DNA from: Archegozetes longisetosus | Taxonomy: Eukaryota > Arthropoda > Arachnida > Sarcoptiformes > Trhypochthoniidae | DNA: 64,000 nt | Assembly (NCBI GenBank): GCA_018873245.2 | Contig: JAEMBT020000005.1 | Location: forward strand, 14,274,001 to 14,338,000 | Direction: 5' to 3' | Part shown: piece by piece, positions 52,441 to 64,000 of the stretch | Layout of the letters: each line of letters begins with the position of its first letter | Position numbering within the stretch: position 1 is the first letter of the stretch | Position numbers and translations under genes: made by a program | The notes under the pieces: generated by a model | What the model saw: only the letters and a program-made list of their open reading frames with translations | Databases searched by the model: none | Told to the model about the DNA's origin: nothing

Positions 52441-52659
52441 GTAAAAGGAGAGGATATGTATATACAATATATCACTCATTGCTGCCTCATTCAACTCCTA
52501 TAGATATTTGAGTTTTGGAGAATAACATCCATTCAATTTGAGCATAAATAGGATTTCTATCGAACTGAATAAATTGAACGTTAAGTGAACCATAGAGTGA
52601 ACTTATGAGGAGTCAAAATAGGCATTCAATTTGGTCTTGCATTTCAAGCTATCAATTTG

Positions 52660-52677
52660 CGAGCGAGTGAGTGAGCG

Positions 52678-52731
<54 letters not shown>
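52660..52731. repeat. (GAGC/GAGT)n and (GA)n microsatellite
   Basis: A compound simple repeat: GAGC/GAGT units followed by about 25 GA units. Confidence 0.95.
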
Positions 52732-52734
<3 letters not shown>

Positions 52735-55700
52735 GTTAGAGATTGTTATCATTTTTTGTCAAACTATCGGATCTACAAATGTTTGATGAATGCACTAAAA
52801 GGCTTAAGAGTTAGTACTCGTTATGATTCAGACTGTGATTCAAGTGTTGAGGATTTCTAAATTGAACGGTAGAAACATATCATAAAAATATCTTATGAAA
52901 TATTATTCCACTTTTCACGAATTTATTTGAGGTTACTTCAGTCGTTATTTGTATTAAATATATATTATATGTGTTTGAAGCCAACAAACACAGCTTGATA
53001 GGGATTTAGACAATTAAACTGGAGTTATGACCAGTCGTAAAATTTTTATGGATCTATTTCATATCCTTTGTAATTGAGAAGAGATATTAAATTTTAGCTA
53101 AACTGCTAAATAAATCACTCGTTGTTTTCTCTCTCGATATTAATTTGTGAAGCAGATATAGATTTCTAACAAAATTGTTTAATGTTTTTGTACAAATTTC
53201 ACAATTCACTGTCTCTCCATTATATGAGACGATTATATTTATATCTGTAATTCCTCATATCTTTCTGCGAAAGTTCTATTTTGATCGTAATTTCAAACAA
53301 TTTTTGAACGACTCTTAAGGCTTAACTTATCCTTAGTCTTAAAAATGCAAATAAGACCCTGTTCCTTTGGTGCTAAATTATTCATTATTATTAGCAAAAA
53401 GAGAGGAAACAAAATATGTTTTGGGTTAAAATTGAAGTGATCGTGCTCTTAAAATTGTTCATATGTTATTCCTTAATGATGTCGCCATTCAGTAAGTGGT
53501 GGTTTTGATAGAATTAACATATCAGACAACTAGCAATAGATGCGTTGCATATTAAATGAGATCATATATTGTAATTATGTGCACTTCAGAGCATTAATGC
53601 GTTCACTAGTTTTAGTGTTACTGAGCCTTTATTTCATATCATATGGTTTTGGGACACATTCCAACACTTGTAAAATAATACAATTTTCAGTCTAAAAGTA
53701 GTTTTCATTTCAATCATTATTATAGACATAATAAAGTTTGAAACAAATAACAATTCATTTCATTCCTCATAAACTTAATTATAGGATCGTATTATTGTTT
53801 ATTGCAATTACTTTTGCCTTTTACTTACCTACAAATAACTGATATTCTTTTAGGAAAATTTTTCTTTTTGTGCATTTACAACGAGATTTGCCTGTATGTT
53901 AAATGGAATTTATTTATGTAAAGTTAGTGTATAAGTAGACAAGAATTTCTAGCATTGAGTGATGAGTATTTTAGATACGGTTTATGCAAATTTCAACAAA
54001 TACTGATTCACTTGAAGATTTCACTTAAAATGAAATGTACCTTCAATTTTTTAGTGAGTAAAATCTCTTTAAGAGTCGTTTCTATACTGCCAATAGTCTT
54101 ATCTTCTATGACTTAGAATAATGTCAAATCAAATAAATGAACTATAAAGCTAAAAAATTAAAAATTAATGGCATACAATTCACTCATATTAATATACTAC
54201 TTGTGTCGTAAAAATGTGTCATGTTTTATATGATTCAGTGACCAATTTTTATTTGTTCATCGATCAAAGGTACTTACAAATGACAACAATGAAGGTTCTA
54301 CTTTATCTATTCGTTTATCAAAAATGTTTAAATTTAGTGAATGTAAAAACAGGAAAATTGTGATCAATTTCAATTGGCTATTATTTCACTATTATATGAG
54401 TTATTATTTTTAACTTTCGATGTTTGTAAACTTAATTTAAAATTAGAATATTTTCAATAAATAAAACAATGTCATATATTGCTATATCCAGAATATTCTT
54501 TACTTTAATTCTTTGATCTGTAGAAAGGCTTAAACGTTATGATGCACTGAATATAAGTTGAACTCTATTTCCCCTAAAATCTCGAAACAAAACTTTAACA
54601 AGACTATTAAAGTGCAAAACTTTGTTTGATTTTTTACTGTTATTTTAAATTTTTATTTATTTGATTTTCTCTCTGTTTTTTCTCTCAAATCTAACATTTG
54701 TATTTCAAAACAAATTGTTGTGAAACAGATGTTGCTTTACACTTGCAATCAAACCGAACCCAAACACTACCTCTTTTTTATCGATTCATTTCTATTCAAC
54801 TTCAACGTTGATTTGAAATTTGTGTGGATTTTCTATTTTTTCATTGAGCGTATTAAGTATAATATATTGTGCAAACTATAAAAAACTAAATACTATTAAA
54901 TATTTATATGATAAAGAACTGATCTCTACATTATGTTTATGCCAATATTTGAATTGTTAAACATTTATATGAATAGTGAAATAATAAATTATTGAATAGA
55001 TTTTCTTTAGAGATCATACAAAAATCTGAATCAAAAGTCGATAGAGAAGAAACATTTATTAAGTCAATACATTAAAACTGTAAGTGTATTGCCGGAAAGT
55101 AACATTTCGGGTATTAGTGCACTATATTTCGAATAAATCAACATTGAAAAGATATTCAAAGATAATATCAAATGAACAAAACTCATAATTGTCTCTCTAT
55201 GCGAATAATCCGAATGAAAAGTTTAAAAGCTTTTTATATTTTCTGTTAAGTTCAATAATGGATGTATTCGATTAGCTTGTGATATAAAGTTTTAGCTGGC
55301 GTTGCGCTTCATTCAAGCAATAAGAAACGACATTCTGCACTCAAGTCATACGATTGTACACAATTTCTTTAAAATACTTTAATTTAGATCATTTGTACCA
55401 AGTTAAGTTAGTAAGGTTAGATTAGGTTAGGGGATGGGCTAGGTTTAGGTAATTATCGTTGCTTGAACAAGTGAAAAGTATAACTCCCTAATACCTAAAC
55501 TACGCGCAAATAAAACGAACTGCAATGATAACGCTTACTGAAATTGAATCACAAAAATCAGCACTGCTTAACACTGTTTGCAGTTCTCTTAGTTAACAAT
55601 GAATTGCACTTTGAAAATAAATACAAACTTTGCTTTTCTCAGCCAAAGAAAATAAATGTCCAGAAATAGGAAAATATTTGCAGAAAATTTTAATTTGAAA

Positions 55701-56499
55701 CTGAAATATATCTCAAATAGAAGGAGATGGGAATTGAGAACTACTCAAAGTAAAACTGAATAAAAAAATTTATTGAATAAACTCTGTATAAACTATTTGA
55801 AATCAGAGTCGCTACCATTATCATAATAAATGTTACCTCGAGTGAATCAGACTTATAGTTAACAGGATGGATCCTCAGCCATAGTATAACAAAGCAAACA
55901 TTAAGGTACAAAATAAGTTCGAATTTTCGAAACATCTAAACCAAATTATGAAAAATGTGAGAAAAAGCTCTTTCAATCAGATTTGTAATATGTTATCTCA
56001 CATTAAAATAAAATGAATGTTACTCTTACTATTCTGTAAAATAGAGGAAAATTGATTTTAATTTTCGCTCAATAATGAGACTATTTGAGGAATTAACAGT
56101 TAGAGTCTGACAAAAAGAATAATTCAAACAGATTTTAAGATTGGATATTATTCTTTCAAAAATTGTTGAAGATTCAATACCAAAGCCTTATTTCATTCAT
56201 TTTTGATAAATCAATAAGATATATTTTATATGAATGACAACAAATAAACTCGAGAGGATATTAAATTGTTTAGACATTTTTATAGGAACTCTTGGTCTTA
56301 AAGGCCGTCCTTCACTCGATTGGCTAATACTAAGAATGACATGAAAATCTTTTAGTTAGTGACACATTCTTTAAGTATGAGGATTAATATAAGAATTGAA
56401 GTAAAGCGACAAAAGCGTCACTTTCTATATAGGGCAAACAAAAGATTGGTTTATGTAATCAAATTAGATTCAAATGATTGTAAATATTTTTAGGATGTT
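52732..56499. other. Gene-poor region
   Basis: No gene recognised. At 55411-55450 there are a few TTAGG-like units (GGTTAGATTAGGTTAGGGG), too short and irregular to call a telomeric repeat. Confidence 0.4.
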
Positions 56500-57280
56500 T
56501 TCTTCAATTCTGAATAATCTAAAATTTTTCGGACTAGCATCATTTTCATTCATGTTTCATAAATTGCTATACTAAAGCTTTTGGAATGAAACCGTAAGGT
56601 TTTTATTTAATTATAATCTTTGAATAACAATGTCAATAAATACGAAAGCCTTATATGGAATAAAGTGTTGTCTGAGATTAAAATGAATCAATTGCGTCAA
56701 GATAGGACACGTTTGTCGACTGCTACGCGCACCTTTATCTTGACAACACTTGTAATGTTCTCGCAAGCGTTTAATACCATTTTTCTGGCCTCTGATCGTA
56801 TTTCTCTAACCAATTTTCTTATAAACTGTCAAAACAGTACTTTGTTAGCTATTTTTCTTGGAAATTATCAAGAAATTTTGATTTTATGCCAAATAAATGC
56901 TTGAGGTTACTTTCAACTTTTAAAAATGATGTAAATTTTGACTTGACTATAAATCTTACAAAGACTCATGATGGAATACCTGTGCGTTGCAGAACATTGA
57001 ACACTTTGAATGACAATGATTTTCAATCTAATTAGTGATCACTTTAGCAGTCTGGTAAATAAGCCTGAAGTGACACATTACACTAACTCGTACGATTGGT
57101 CTGTCAATTACTATTGATTCATTTAATTTATAAAAATTACGGATCAAATTAAAAGTGCCTTAGTAGTTTTTTATATCCCTTGCGCCATTTCATCTGCCTT
57201 TTTATCGTATACCGAAAATTTGTTTGAAAATAAGTATTTTTTATTGTCATACCCGATAATAGGAACAAATACCTAGGAGA
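56500..57280 (+). pseudogene. Possible decayed membrane-receptor gene
   Basis: Three separate hydrophobic coding-like stretches follow each other on the plus strand in different frames: MFSSILNNLKFFGLASFSF at 56495-56575; a 94-codon frame at 56620-56904 with LSTATRTFILTTLVMFSQAF; and IKSALVVFYIPCAISSAFLS near 57140-57200. The pattern of membrane-like segments separated by frame breaks resembles the chemoreceptor remnant at 2.4-3.1 kb, but there is no diagnostic motif. It could be chance in T-rich DNA. Confidence 0.22.
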
Positions 57281-57615
57281 GAATTTGATTAATTGTGTAA
57301 TAAATGCGTTGAACGCATTCCAAAATCAATTCCAACGTTAGAGTTTAATAATATAAGTGAGAAAATATAAAGACAGAGAATAGAAAGCAATGTGAAGCAG
57401 AAAGAGAACGAATTCTCCAAATAATAGTTATATAGAATTGAACATCAAAAATATGGACAACTTTCCAAATAACACATCGGTTAAGTGTCAGGTCTATCCG
57501 TTTAAAAATCTGTTAGATTATTAATTATATCAAATGAAAATGGTTTGTTTTTTCAAAATTAAGTATTCTCAAAGATCCAATTAAATTGCCATTAGGTCCA
57601 GTATTTTTCTTACAG

Positions 57616-57914
57616 ATTGTTGACTCAACGCTTTTAGAGATCAAGTTGGACACTTCATCAGATTATAATGAAAATCACATTTTTATTCAGTTTGATTCAA
57701 TTTAATTTATTATTTACTCTGATCTTATGAGAAAATCAATTGGTATTGCGTTTCAGTCTTTTGTCCAATCTTTTGTTCCTTTACTGATCTTATTAGTGAT
57801 TAGAAGTATTTTTTGCTTTTATCTCATGAAAGCGATTCAGTGTTTTGTCAGATAGAGAGTGACCACAACAACAAACACTGTTCTCACAGATAACATACTC
57901 TTAGAGAATTGTTA
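57616..57914. repeat. Long inverted repeat A, left copy
   Basis: About 300 bp that recurs in inverted orientation at 63036-63335 with few mismatches. The stretch 57720-57900 is nearly identical, for example TCAGATAGAGAGTGACCACA. No coding frame. Confidence 0.88.
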
Positions 57915-59894
57915 AAACATCATACATAAATGTAGTTAGCATAAAAATGTAAACTTATCCAAAATTGCTACGAACCTTATTCTTTTTAATTCTTAAAATT
58001 AGTCAAAGTTCTTCAACGAAATAATTGTAATGTTCAGATTGAATTTCTATTAAATTTCATGATTGATTAAAGTAATAATAGTATTACTCAGTATATTTGA
58101 TGGAAATCTATGCAAATTAAACTACAAGGAAGGATAAATATACGTATGAGGTTGCTATGAATAACGATTGAACATGTCCTCGATTTATGCACATGTAAAC
58201 AGTCTTTTTGAATTGATAGCACAAATTTAGGAGAGAAGCACTTATCTTACAACTTATTTTAATAATTGTCAAGTTCATAAATGTCAATACTTGTTATTTG
58301 ATTGGTATATTCATTTTTGAGATACAGTGTTTACTTATTTGTTCATTTATTCGTATGTAGTTCTCAGACTAAAATCAAGGATCAATTAAGGCTTATAAAT
58401 GGTTTAATAACACAAGTATATATCCAGTAACACAAAATAACTTTGTTAAACTGCATTTAAACTTGAAAATTACATTTAATAGAAGTTAATAAATTTTTAC
58501 TGTAAGATATGTAAGCGGCATGATTTTTATGAGGTGTAGGTTAAGGTCAGATTGACATAGTCTATGTATTACGTAATCAGATTATGAAACGCAGGAGAAT
58601 CAGATCACAGGTTATGACCAAACGATTATAAGAAGAGACCAAACAAATTAGCTTTAGATGTAGGATCCGTAGACTAGCCACTTATTTGACACGAGATAGT
58701 ATTCAAGCAGATAAAAAAGTATGAATCATTTGAAGTTTTTGTTGGTTATTTTGTTGTCTAGAATAAATGCTTGATTTTGGGTCTTCGTTCAAAGCTACTT
58801 TGTTTCGTCTCTAATTATAAACAACCCTTATCAAAATGAAATCTCAATATTATTCTATATTATTGAGCTGATCTTTTTAATTTCAAATTTGATATCCAAT
58901 GTTTTGAACCTTTGTTAACTTGAATGCAAATATTTATAAATAGATTATTTGGCTAATTAATCAATAAAAAATATGACTTCCTGTAAAACAATAATAATAA
59001 ACTGTTAGCTGCAGTATATATTGTTATTAATGAATCGCTAGCATAGCACTTGAGTAGATCGCAACAAAATGACTCTAAAAATATAGCTCAGTATTGAACT
59101 GAGCGATCAATTATAGTTACAGTTCCGCCAAAACTTATTCACACGTAATGTATGATAATTATGGGGTGAGGTTCGGGTCAGTAGTTGTGCATTATATTGC
59201 AATTTTGCGATCATTTTTCATCGAAGAAATTCAAGACAATAGTGATTAGGATTATATTAAGAAATATTTCACTATTTAATGACATAGACATCAATTTAAG
59301 TTTGTGCTTTAGCAATATTTAATCGATATACGAAAACTTGAACTTAAAACATAATACGAACAAACATTTTGAAGGCTTATCTTGACGATGTTGACCTCGA
59401 ACTTGGCACAACATTGCTAACAATTGAATGTGCCATCACTTGAAAGGTAGCAAAAAATGATTTCATCAATAATAGTTATTACTAGTAGCCATTGCACTTT
59501 CTATTGCTTTAAAATACCTGAAAATGTTTGAGTCGTTTGACAAATTTTGTCCTCATATGTAATACTTTGAAGGTTCATACGAACAAAGAGGTTTACTCCT
59601 GTAAATAAGAAAGGGGTTAAATCGAAAAATTAGAAATAATTCGATTGTTAGTATAAGCTTATTTGCTAAGATAGGCGTTCAAAATGAAGCTTCATGTGAC
59701 AATGTAAAAAATAGGATTGTTCATCAAATATTTGACTTTTACTGTCGAATATCCGTTTCGATTTAGAGAAAAAACTTTTTCTATCATAAACATATTTTTG
59801 TTTGCAACAATATAGAGTTTGGCACAAGTTTTATTGAAACTATCTTTTAATCAAAATCTAATAAATTACGATAAAAGTAGTTCTCCTTTATATC
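57915..59894. other. Spacer between inverted repeats, no gene
   Basis: AT-rich with no coding sequence or repeat pair that I can support. Confidence 0.4.
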
Positions 59895-60125
59895 GATGCG
59901 TTAATACCATCACAATAACAGTAAGCGCTATAAACACATTGTTTGTGTTCGCAAAGTATTGTTCTTCTCATCCCTTAATCTAATCCTCACTTTCATTGTC
60001 GGACAGATCGCAACTGCAAACAGAACCAAAATTGCTTTTGTATAGACTAGAAGTGAACAACAAGTCTATATAATAATTATTATTGGCCTCACTTTTAGGT
60101 CGAGTAATACTTTTATCCCATAAAT
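59895..60125. repeat. Inverted repeat B, left copy
   Basis: Reverse complement of 62205-62445, moderately diverged. Shared blocks are GATAAAAGTATTACTCGACC, AATAATAATTATTATATA, AAGCAATTTTGG, AGGATTAGATTA and ATGTGTTTAT. Confidence 0.78.
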
Positions 60126-62204
60126 CCTATTCTGGCTCTCTTAGCGTTCAATGAAACTTCAGTTAGTTCAAGATAAAACTATGAACAAATTCAATACATG
60201 TTTCAAATGATAGCTGCAATAATTGACTTTAATTATATTTTGCTCGTTATTCAGTTCAGGGCTTAGGAATGGGCTAATAATATGGAAAAATAGTATCATT
60301 TAATTGAATTAATAATTTGGATAGTTCACACACGTGGCCAGTGATCCACAGACAATCTTCAACTTGAGAAAATTTGAAACTCGTGCGAGCTTCATATGAT
60401 AGGTCAATAGTTCAATTAGAAGAATAAAAATCAGGCTATATTTTTCTCATATGATTCGATCATGGTTAATTCGAGTGAAAACAAATTAATTGTTCTCAAA
60501 ACAAAGTATATTAAAAAATAGAAAGATTCTAACGATCAATATTTGAATGTCTTTTAATAAAAATTAAAAGCTCACTGATTACGATTGAGCTTCAATTTGA
60601 GGATAATTTATAATACTAGCATTGAAAAGGAATTTATTTCGGTTGCAGGCATTAGTAGAACGTTTGATCAAAACAAAATTTAATGGAAAAAAGTTTAAGA
60701 GAATCGCATTACTAATGCATATGAGGCTGCTAACTCTTTAATCTGTCAGGTAAGGAGCGTTTGCGTATTCCTTACTTAAATAATGAATTGATTTGCTTGA
60801 ATAAACATAAGTCTACTTTTTATTCGATTAATCACAATTCGTTGGGTATCAAAATTGAGTCAAAAGTAAGAGTTTCAATATTTTCAAAACATATCTAAAT
60901 TTGTTGACGTCCTTTCATTCTTATTCATCAAAGCAATTAGAAATAACCTGACGATTGGTTTTATTCACGTTCTAATCTAGCATTTTTTGACTGAAAATAT
61001 TGATAAATTTGTACTGTTTTTTCAATACTTTGTAGAACAAGCCTTTGAGAGAAATACTCATAAAATGATATCTGTTCTATGCTTTTAGCGATAAGATAAT
61101 TAAAACACAAACTACGCGTAAGAGGTTTTCAGGCTAAATTTCATTGAAAATCACTTCACTGTAAAAATTACTTAAATGCAGACTTGAAAATAACAATTTC
61201 GACTAATTGAAAAAAAAATATATATATATAGTGCGACATTAAACAGTGTATTTGTCAACACTGAACGTATTTAATTGAATTTGTAATTTATTTATTTCAT
61301 GCTTAAAGCAACATATGTTTAGCTTCTCACTTGAAAAAATATAACCAATTTAAGCTTATCGTATGAATATTAATCTGATTTTAGTTTATGTGACTCAAAT
61401 TTAAAATAAAATTCAAGTTGAAATGCAAATCCATTATTTTTCGGTAAACTTCAATATTTAATAAAATGTTTGAAAATAAGTGATGCAAATTTTTATCAAC
61501 AATTCAAAATATTAGCAAATAGAAACACAACAGAAGCATCAAATGAAACTATTTGCGGATGTCTCAATATTCGAATAATTGCACTGAAGCTTTCAAACTG
61601 ATTTCACTTGAAAGTACTGTTTTGTACGCCTGTATATTATACCAGTACTGACTCATCAAATATTCACATCTTTAGTGAAAGTCTTGATAAAAATTACAAT
61701 TTTGTTCAAAAAGATTTAAACGCATGTTCTCAACTATTTTTGCTAGTTTTCATATTAAAAGTTTTCTGTTAGTGGATATGTTCTGCTAGTTTGCTTTTGA
61801 TCTAATACTTTCAGTAATAAACATCCTTGAGAAATTCACTATGATTTACATTTGTTTCATGTAAACAAAATTAAACAATTTGCAAATTGTGCAAAATACA
61901 AAATTCATATTTTAAAAACAAAGTGGAGCAATAAATGAACTTTGAAATTGTATCTAAAAACGTTTTTGTATTCGATACGAAACTCTTATCTCATTAGACG
62001 TATTAATAAGTGAAGCAATTTATTTTAATTTAAATGATTTGATTAAACCTTAGAGCAAAAGCCAGAACTAGAACATGATTTATTGTGCCTAGCACTCTTT
62101 TGTTTACAATATATAATAAAAAGCATAAATTCACTGTTCATTTCTCTTTCAAAAACGATATAATTTATCAAAAAAAGACTAAAAGAATGTGAATGGCATT
62201 AAGG
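60126..62204. other. Spacer between inverted repeats B, no gene
   Basis: No coding frame longer than noise. A short A/T tract with alternating TA lies at about 61212-61230. Confidence 0.4.
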
Positions 62205-62445
62205 AGATAAAAGTATTACTCGACCCAAAATGATGCAAATAATAATTATTATATAAGACTCGTTGTTCACTTTTATAGCGTAACATAAGCAATTTTGGTA
62301 CTGTTTGCCGATGCGATTGTCCTACAATCAAAAGAGAGGATTAGATTAGGGGATCAGGAACAAAGCAGAACAGCGGAGCGAGCGATGTGTTTATGGCGCG
62401 GTCGAGTTGCAGTCTATGGTATTAACTTGCAATGCATTAACGCAT
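62205..62445. repeat. Inverted repeat B, right copy
   Basis: Partner of 59895-60125. The GC-richer island here gives an open frame at 62295-62588, but since the sequence is a repeat copy and its partner does not preserve the frame, I do not call a gene. Confidence 0.78.
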
Positions 62446-63035
62446 ACCGTGTAATTTATTATATATTATACACACAATTATTTTCATACAAGTTTACAAA
62501 GGTTCCGTTTGTTAGTGTCTGCGAGAATGTCAATATTTATAATATAAGTTCGATTTGCAATTATTCATTAGTTTACCATTACAAGTGAAAGCAGATTCAT
62601 TCTAAGATCTTCAAAAAACTTTCATCAAACATTTCAATTTATACTTATATTAGACGTTTGAGTCAAATAACTTAACATCTAAATATGTGACGCAGAATCT
62701 CGCAATTATTTCTTATTTTATTACGAATAATGCGTAACAAAACTATAATTCGTAACCCACCTCTAGTTTATCAGTCAATATTATATTGAACTTAATAAGA
62801 AAAGTGCCTATCATAAACTATCATAGGTTGAGGTGCGCTAAAGCTTATTGTTGACCAAAATCGTAAAGTACTTTCGATATGAACTAGTTAGTGTTTGACT
62901 CGCCATCAGATTCTCGTCAGGCTTTTATGGATTGTTGTTGCTTCTTAACTTTTGTTCCCTGTCTACAAACAGCTTAAGTGGGAATAGAAATAAATTTGAA
63001 TTAATTTTATCTCTTGTTTGTACTCCAGAGTCCTA
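62446..63035. other. Spacer, no gene
   Basis: Nothing recognised. Confidence 0.4.
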
Positions 63036-63335
63036 ACGATTCTCTAAGAGTATGTTATCTGTGAGAACAGTGTTTGTTGTTGTGGTCACTCTCTATCTGA
63101 CAAAACACTGAATCGCTTTCATGAGATAAAAGCAAAAAATACTTCTAATCACTAATAAGATCAGTAAAGGAACAAAAGATTGGACAAAAGACTCAAATGC
63201 AATACCAATTGATTTTCTCATAAGATCAGAGTAAATAATAAATTAAATTGAATCAAACTCAATAAAAATGTCATTTTCACTATAACTTGATGAAAGTATC
63301 TAACTTGATCTTTAAAAACGTTAAGTCAACAATTT
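63036..63335. repeat. Long inverted repeat A, right copy
   Basis: Inverted partner of 57616-57914. Divergence is concentrated at the outer end (63200-63335), while the inner 180 bp is nearly unchanged. Confidence 0.88.
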
Positions 63336-64000
63336 GTTGATAAAAGAATAATGATGGACACGAGCAAATACTTTTAATTTTGGAACAATATATGATTTGA
63401 AAAATGAATTGTTAATTAGCGCCATTAACTACTTTTACTCACAAATAAACGTGACGCAGTGTGGTGCATATTTTTCTGAGCAAATACAAGTGAACATTAC
63501 TTTTGAAGCGAAATACAATTTTATTCATCCAATATTTGAAGTATTATACTACTAAATTGCAAAATTGGGATTCACTTTGGAATGCATTTAACACATTGAT
63601 TACATAATTAATGAAGTTCTTTACTAACTATTTGCGTATTGCTATGATTGAGTCACAATAGAAAATACTCAATTGTCAGAAAGTGTGTTCAAAATCGTAA
63701 TTAGTTTTAAATTATTAGCAAAGTTTCAAATGATTAACACTTTGAAAAGCATTAATTCAATTTCTAAGTTTCAATATTAAATGTTATCATAACTTTTCTC
63801 TGCAGTAGTGGCCGATGAAAAAAATATTGTAATGTTCATCTTTTCGTTGCCTTTTGGATTACGGAACATTTTATTTGTATTGTTTGTTTTCTTGAGATGC
63901 CCCTCTATATGTCAAACAGAAAATGTTAATTTTGGTCTCAGTCAACAATGAAAGGGTTTCAGTTAAGATATTCAAGTTCTTAAGCGCAAGATTCGTGTCA
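63336..64000. other. Window end, no gene
   Basis: AT-rich sequence with nothing I can support. Confidence 0.4.

Noticed and set aside
55411..55450. TTAGG-like units as interstitial telomere repeat
   Set aside because: There are only a few irregular units, well within chance for this composition.
55741..55935. 64-codon minus-strand frame with a signal-like start
   Set aside because: The hydrophobic start is common in T-rich DNA, and nothing downstream supports a secreted protein.
62295..62588. 97-codon open frame in a GC-richer island
   Set aside because: The island is one copy of inverted repeat B; the other copy at 59.9 kb does not keep the frame.

Overview
The window is AT-rich, intron-bearing animal DNA with protein genes, small introns (59-360 bp, plus one of about 10 kb) and many small inverted-repeat DNA transposons. 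There are no bacterial operons, no CRISPR array and no convincing RNA genes. The mix of a beaten-path-like Ig protein, chemoreceptor-like remnants, an arthropod-type secreted CUB protein, a 27-kDa-hemolymph-glycoprotein-like protein, a single-exon F-box/LRR protein and a TFIIIA-style C2H2 protein points to an arthropod. My best inference is an acariform (oribatid-like) mite; this rests on protein style, not on a search.

Layout. 1-5.3 kb: a decayed 7TM chemoreceptor-like gene, then a mariner-derived MITE with TA target duplication and a 0.66 kb foldback element. 7.4-8.7 kb: a complete four-exon secreted Cys-rich gene. 9.0-9.5 kb: a TIR element. 10.3-12.6 kb (minus): a complete two-exon membralin gene with a poly-Asn tract. 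13.9-15.7 kb: a complete six-exon secreted protein with two identical Cys knots followed by CUB-type domains. 17.5-21.6 kb: a divergent pair, an F-box/LRR gene (minus) and a nine-finger C2H2 gene (plus, four exons). 21.9-22.2 kb (minus): a small secreted Cys-rich protein. 22.2-29.4 kb: gene-poor, with a degenerate C2H2 pseudogene at 24.7-25.5 kb. 29.5-30.1 kb: a TIR element.

32.07-44.12 kb: a complete beaten-path-like gene whose signal-peptide exon lies 10 kb upstream of the Ig exons. That first intron holds a hAT transposase relic (35.7-37.2 kb), a younger hAT MITE nested inside it with a perfect 8-bp target duplication, and a 0.49 kb foldback element. 44-64 kb: almost no recognisable coding sequence, but two small TIR elements, one orphan candidate exon (52.3 kb), weak 7TM-like coding remnants (56.5-57.3 kb), and two separate pairs of long inverted repeats (57.6/63.0 kb and 59.9/62.2 kb).

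The genes do not form a pathway. Four of the seven intact genes encode secreted or cell-surface proteins. Splice models below were built by hand by matching GT-AG sites to reading phase; every model gives an uninterrupted frame from ATG to stop.
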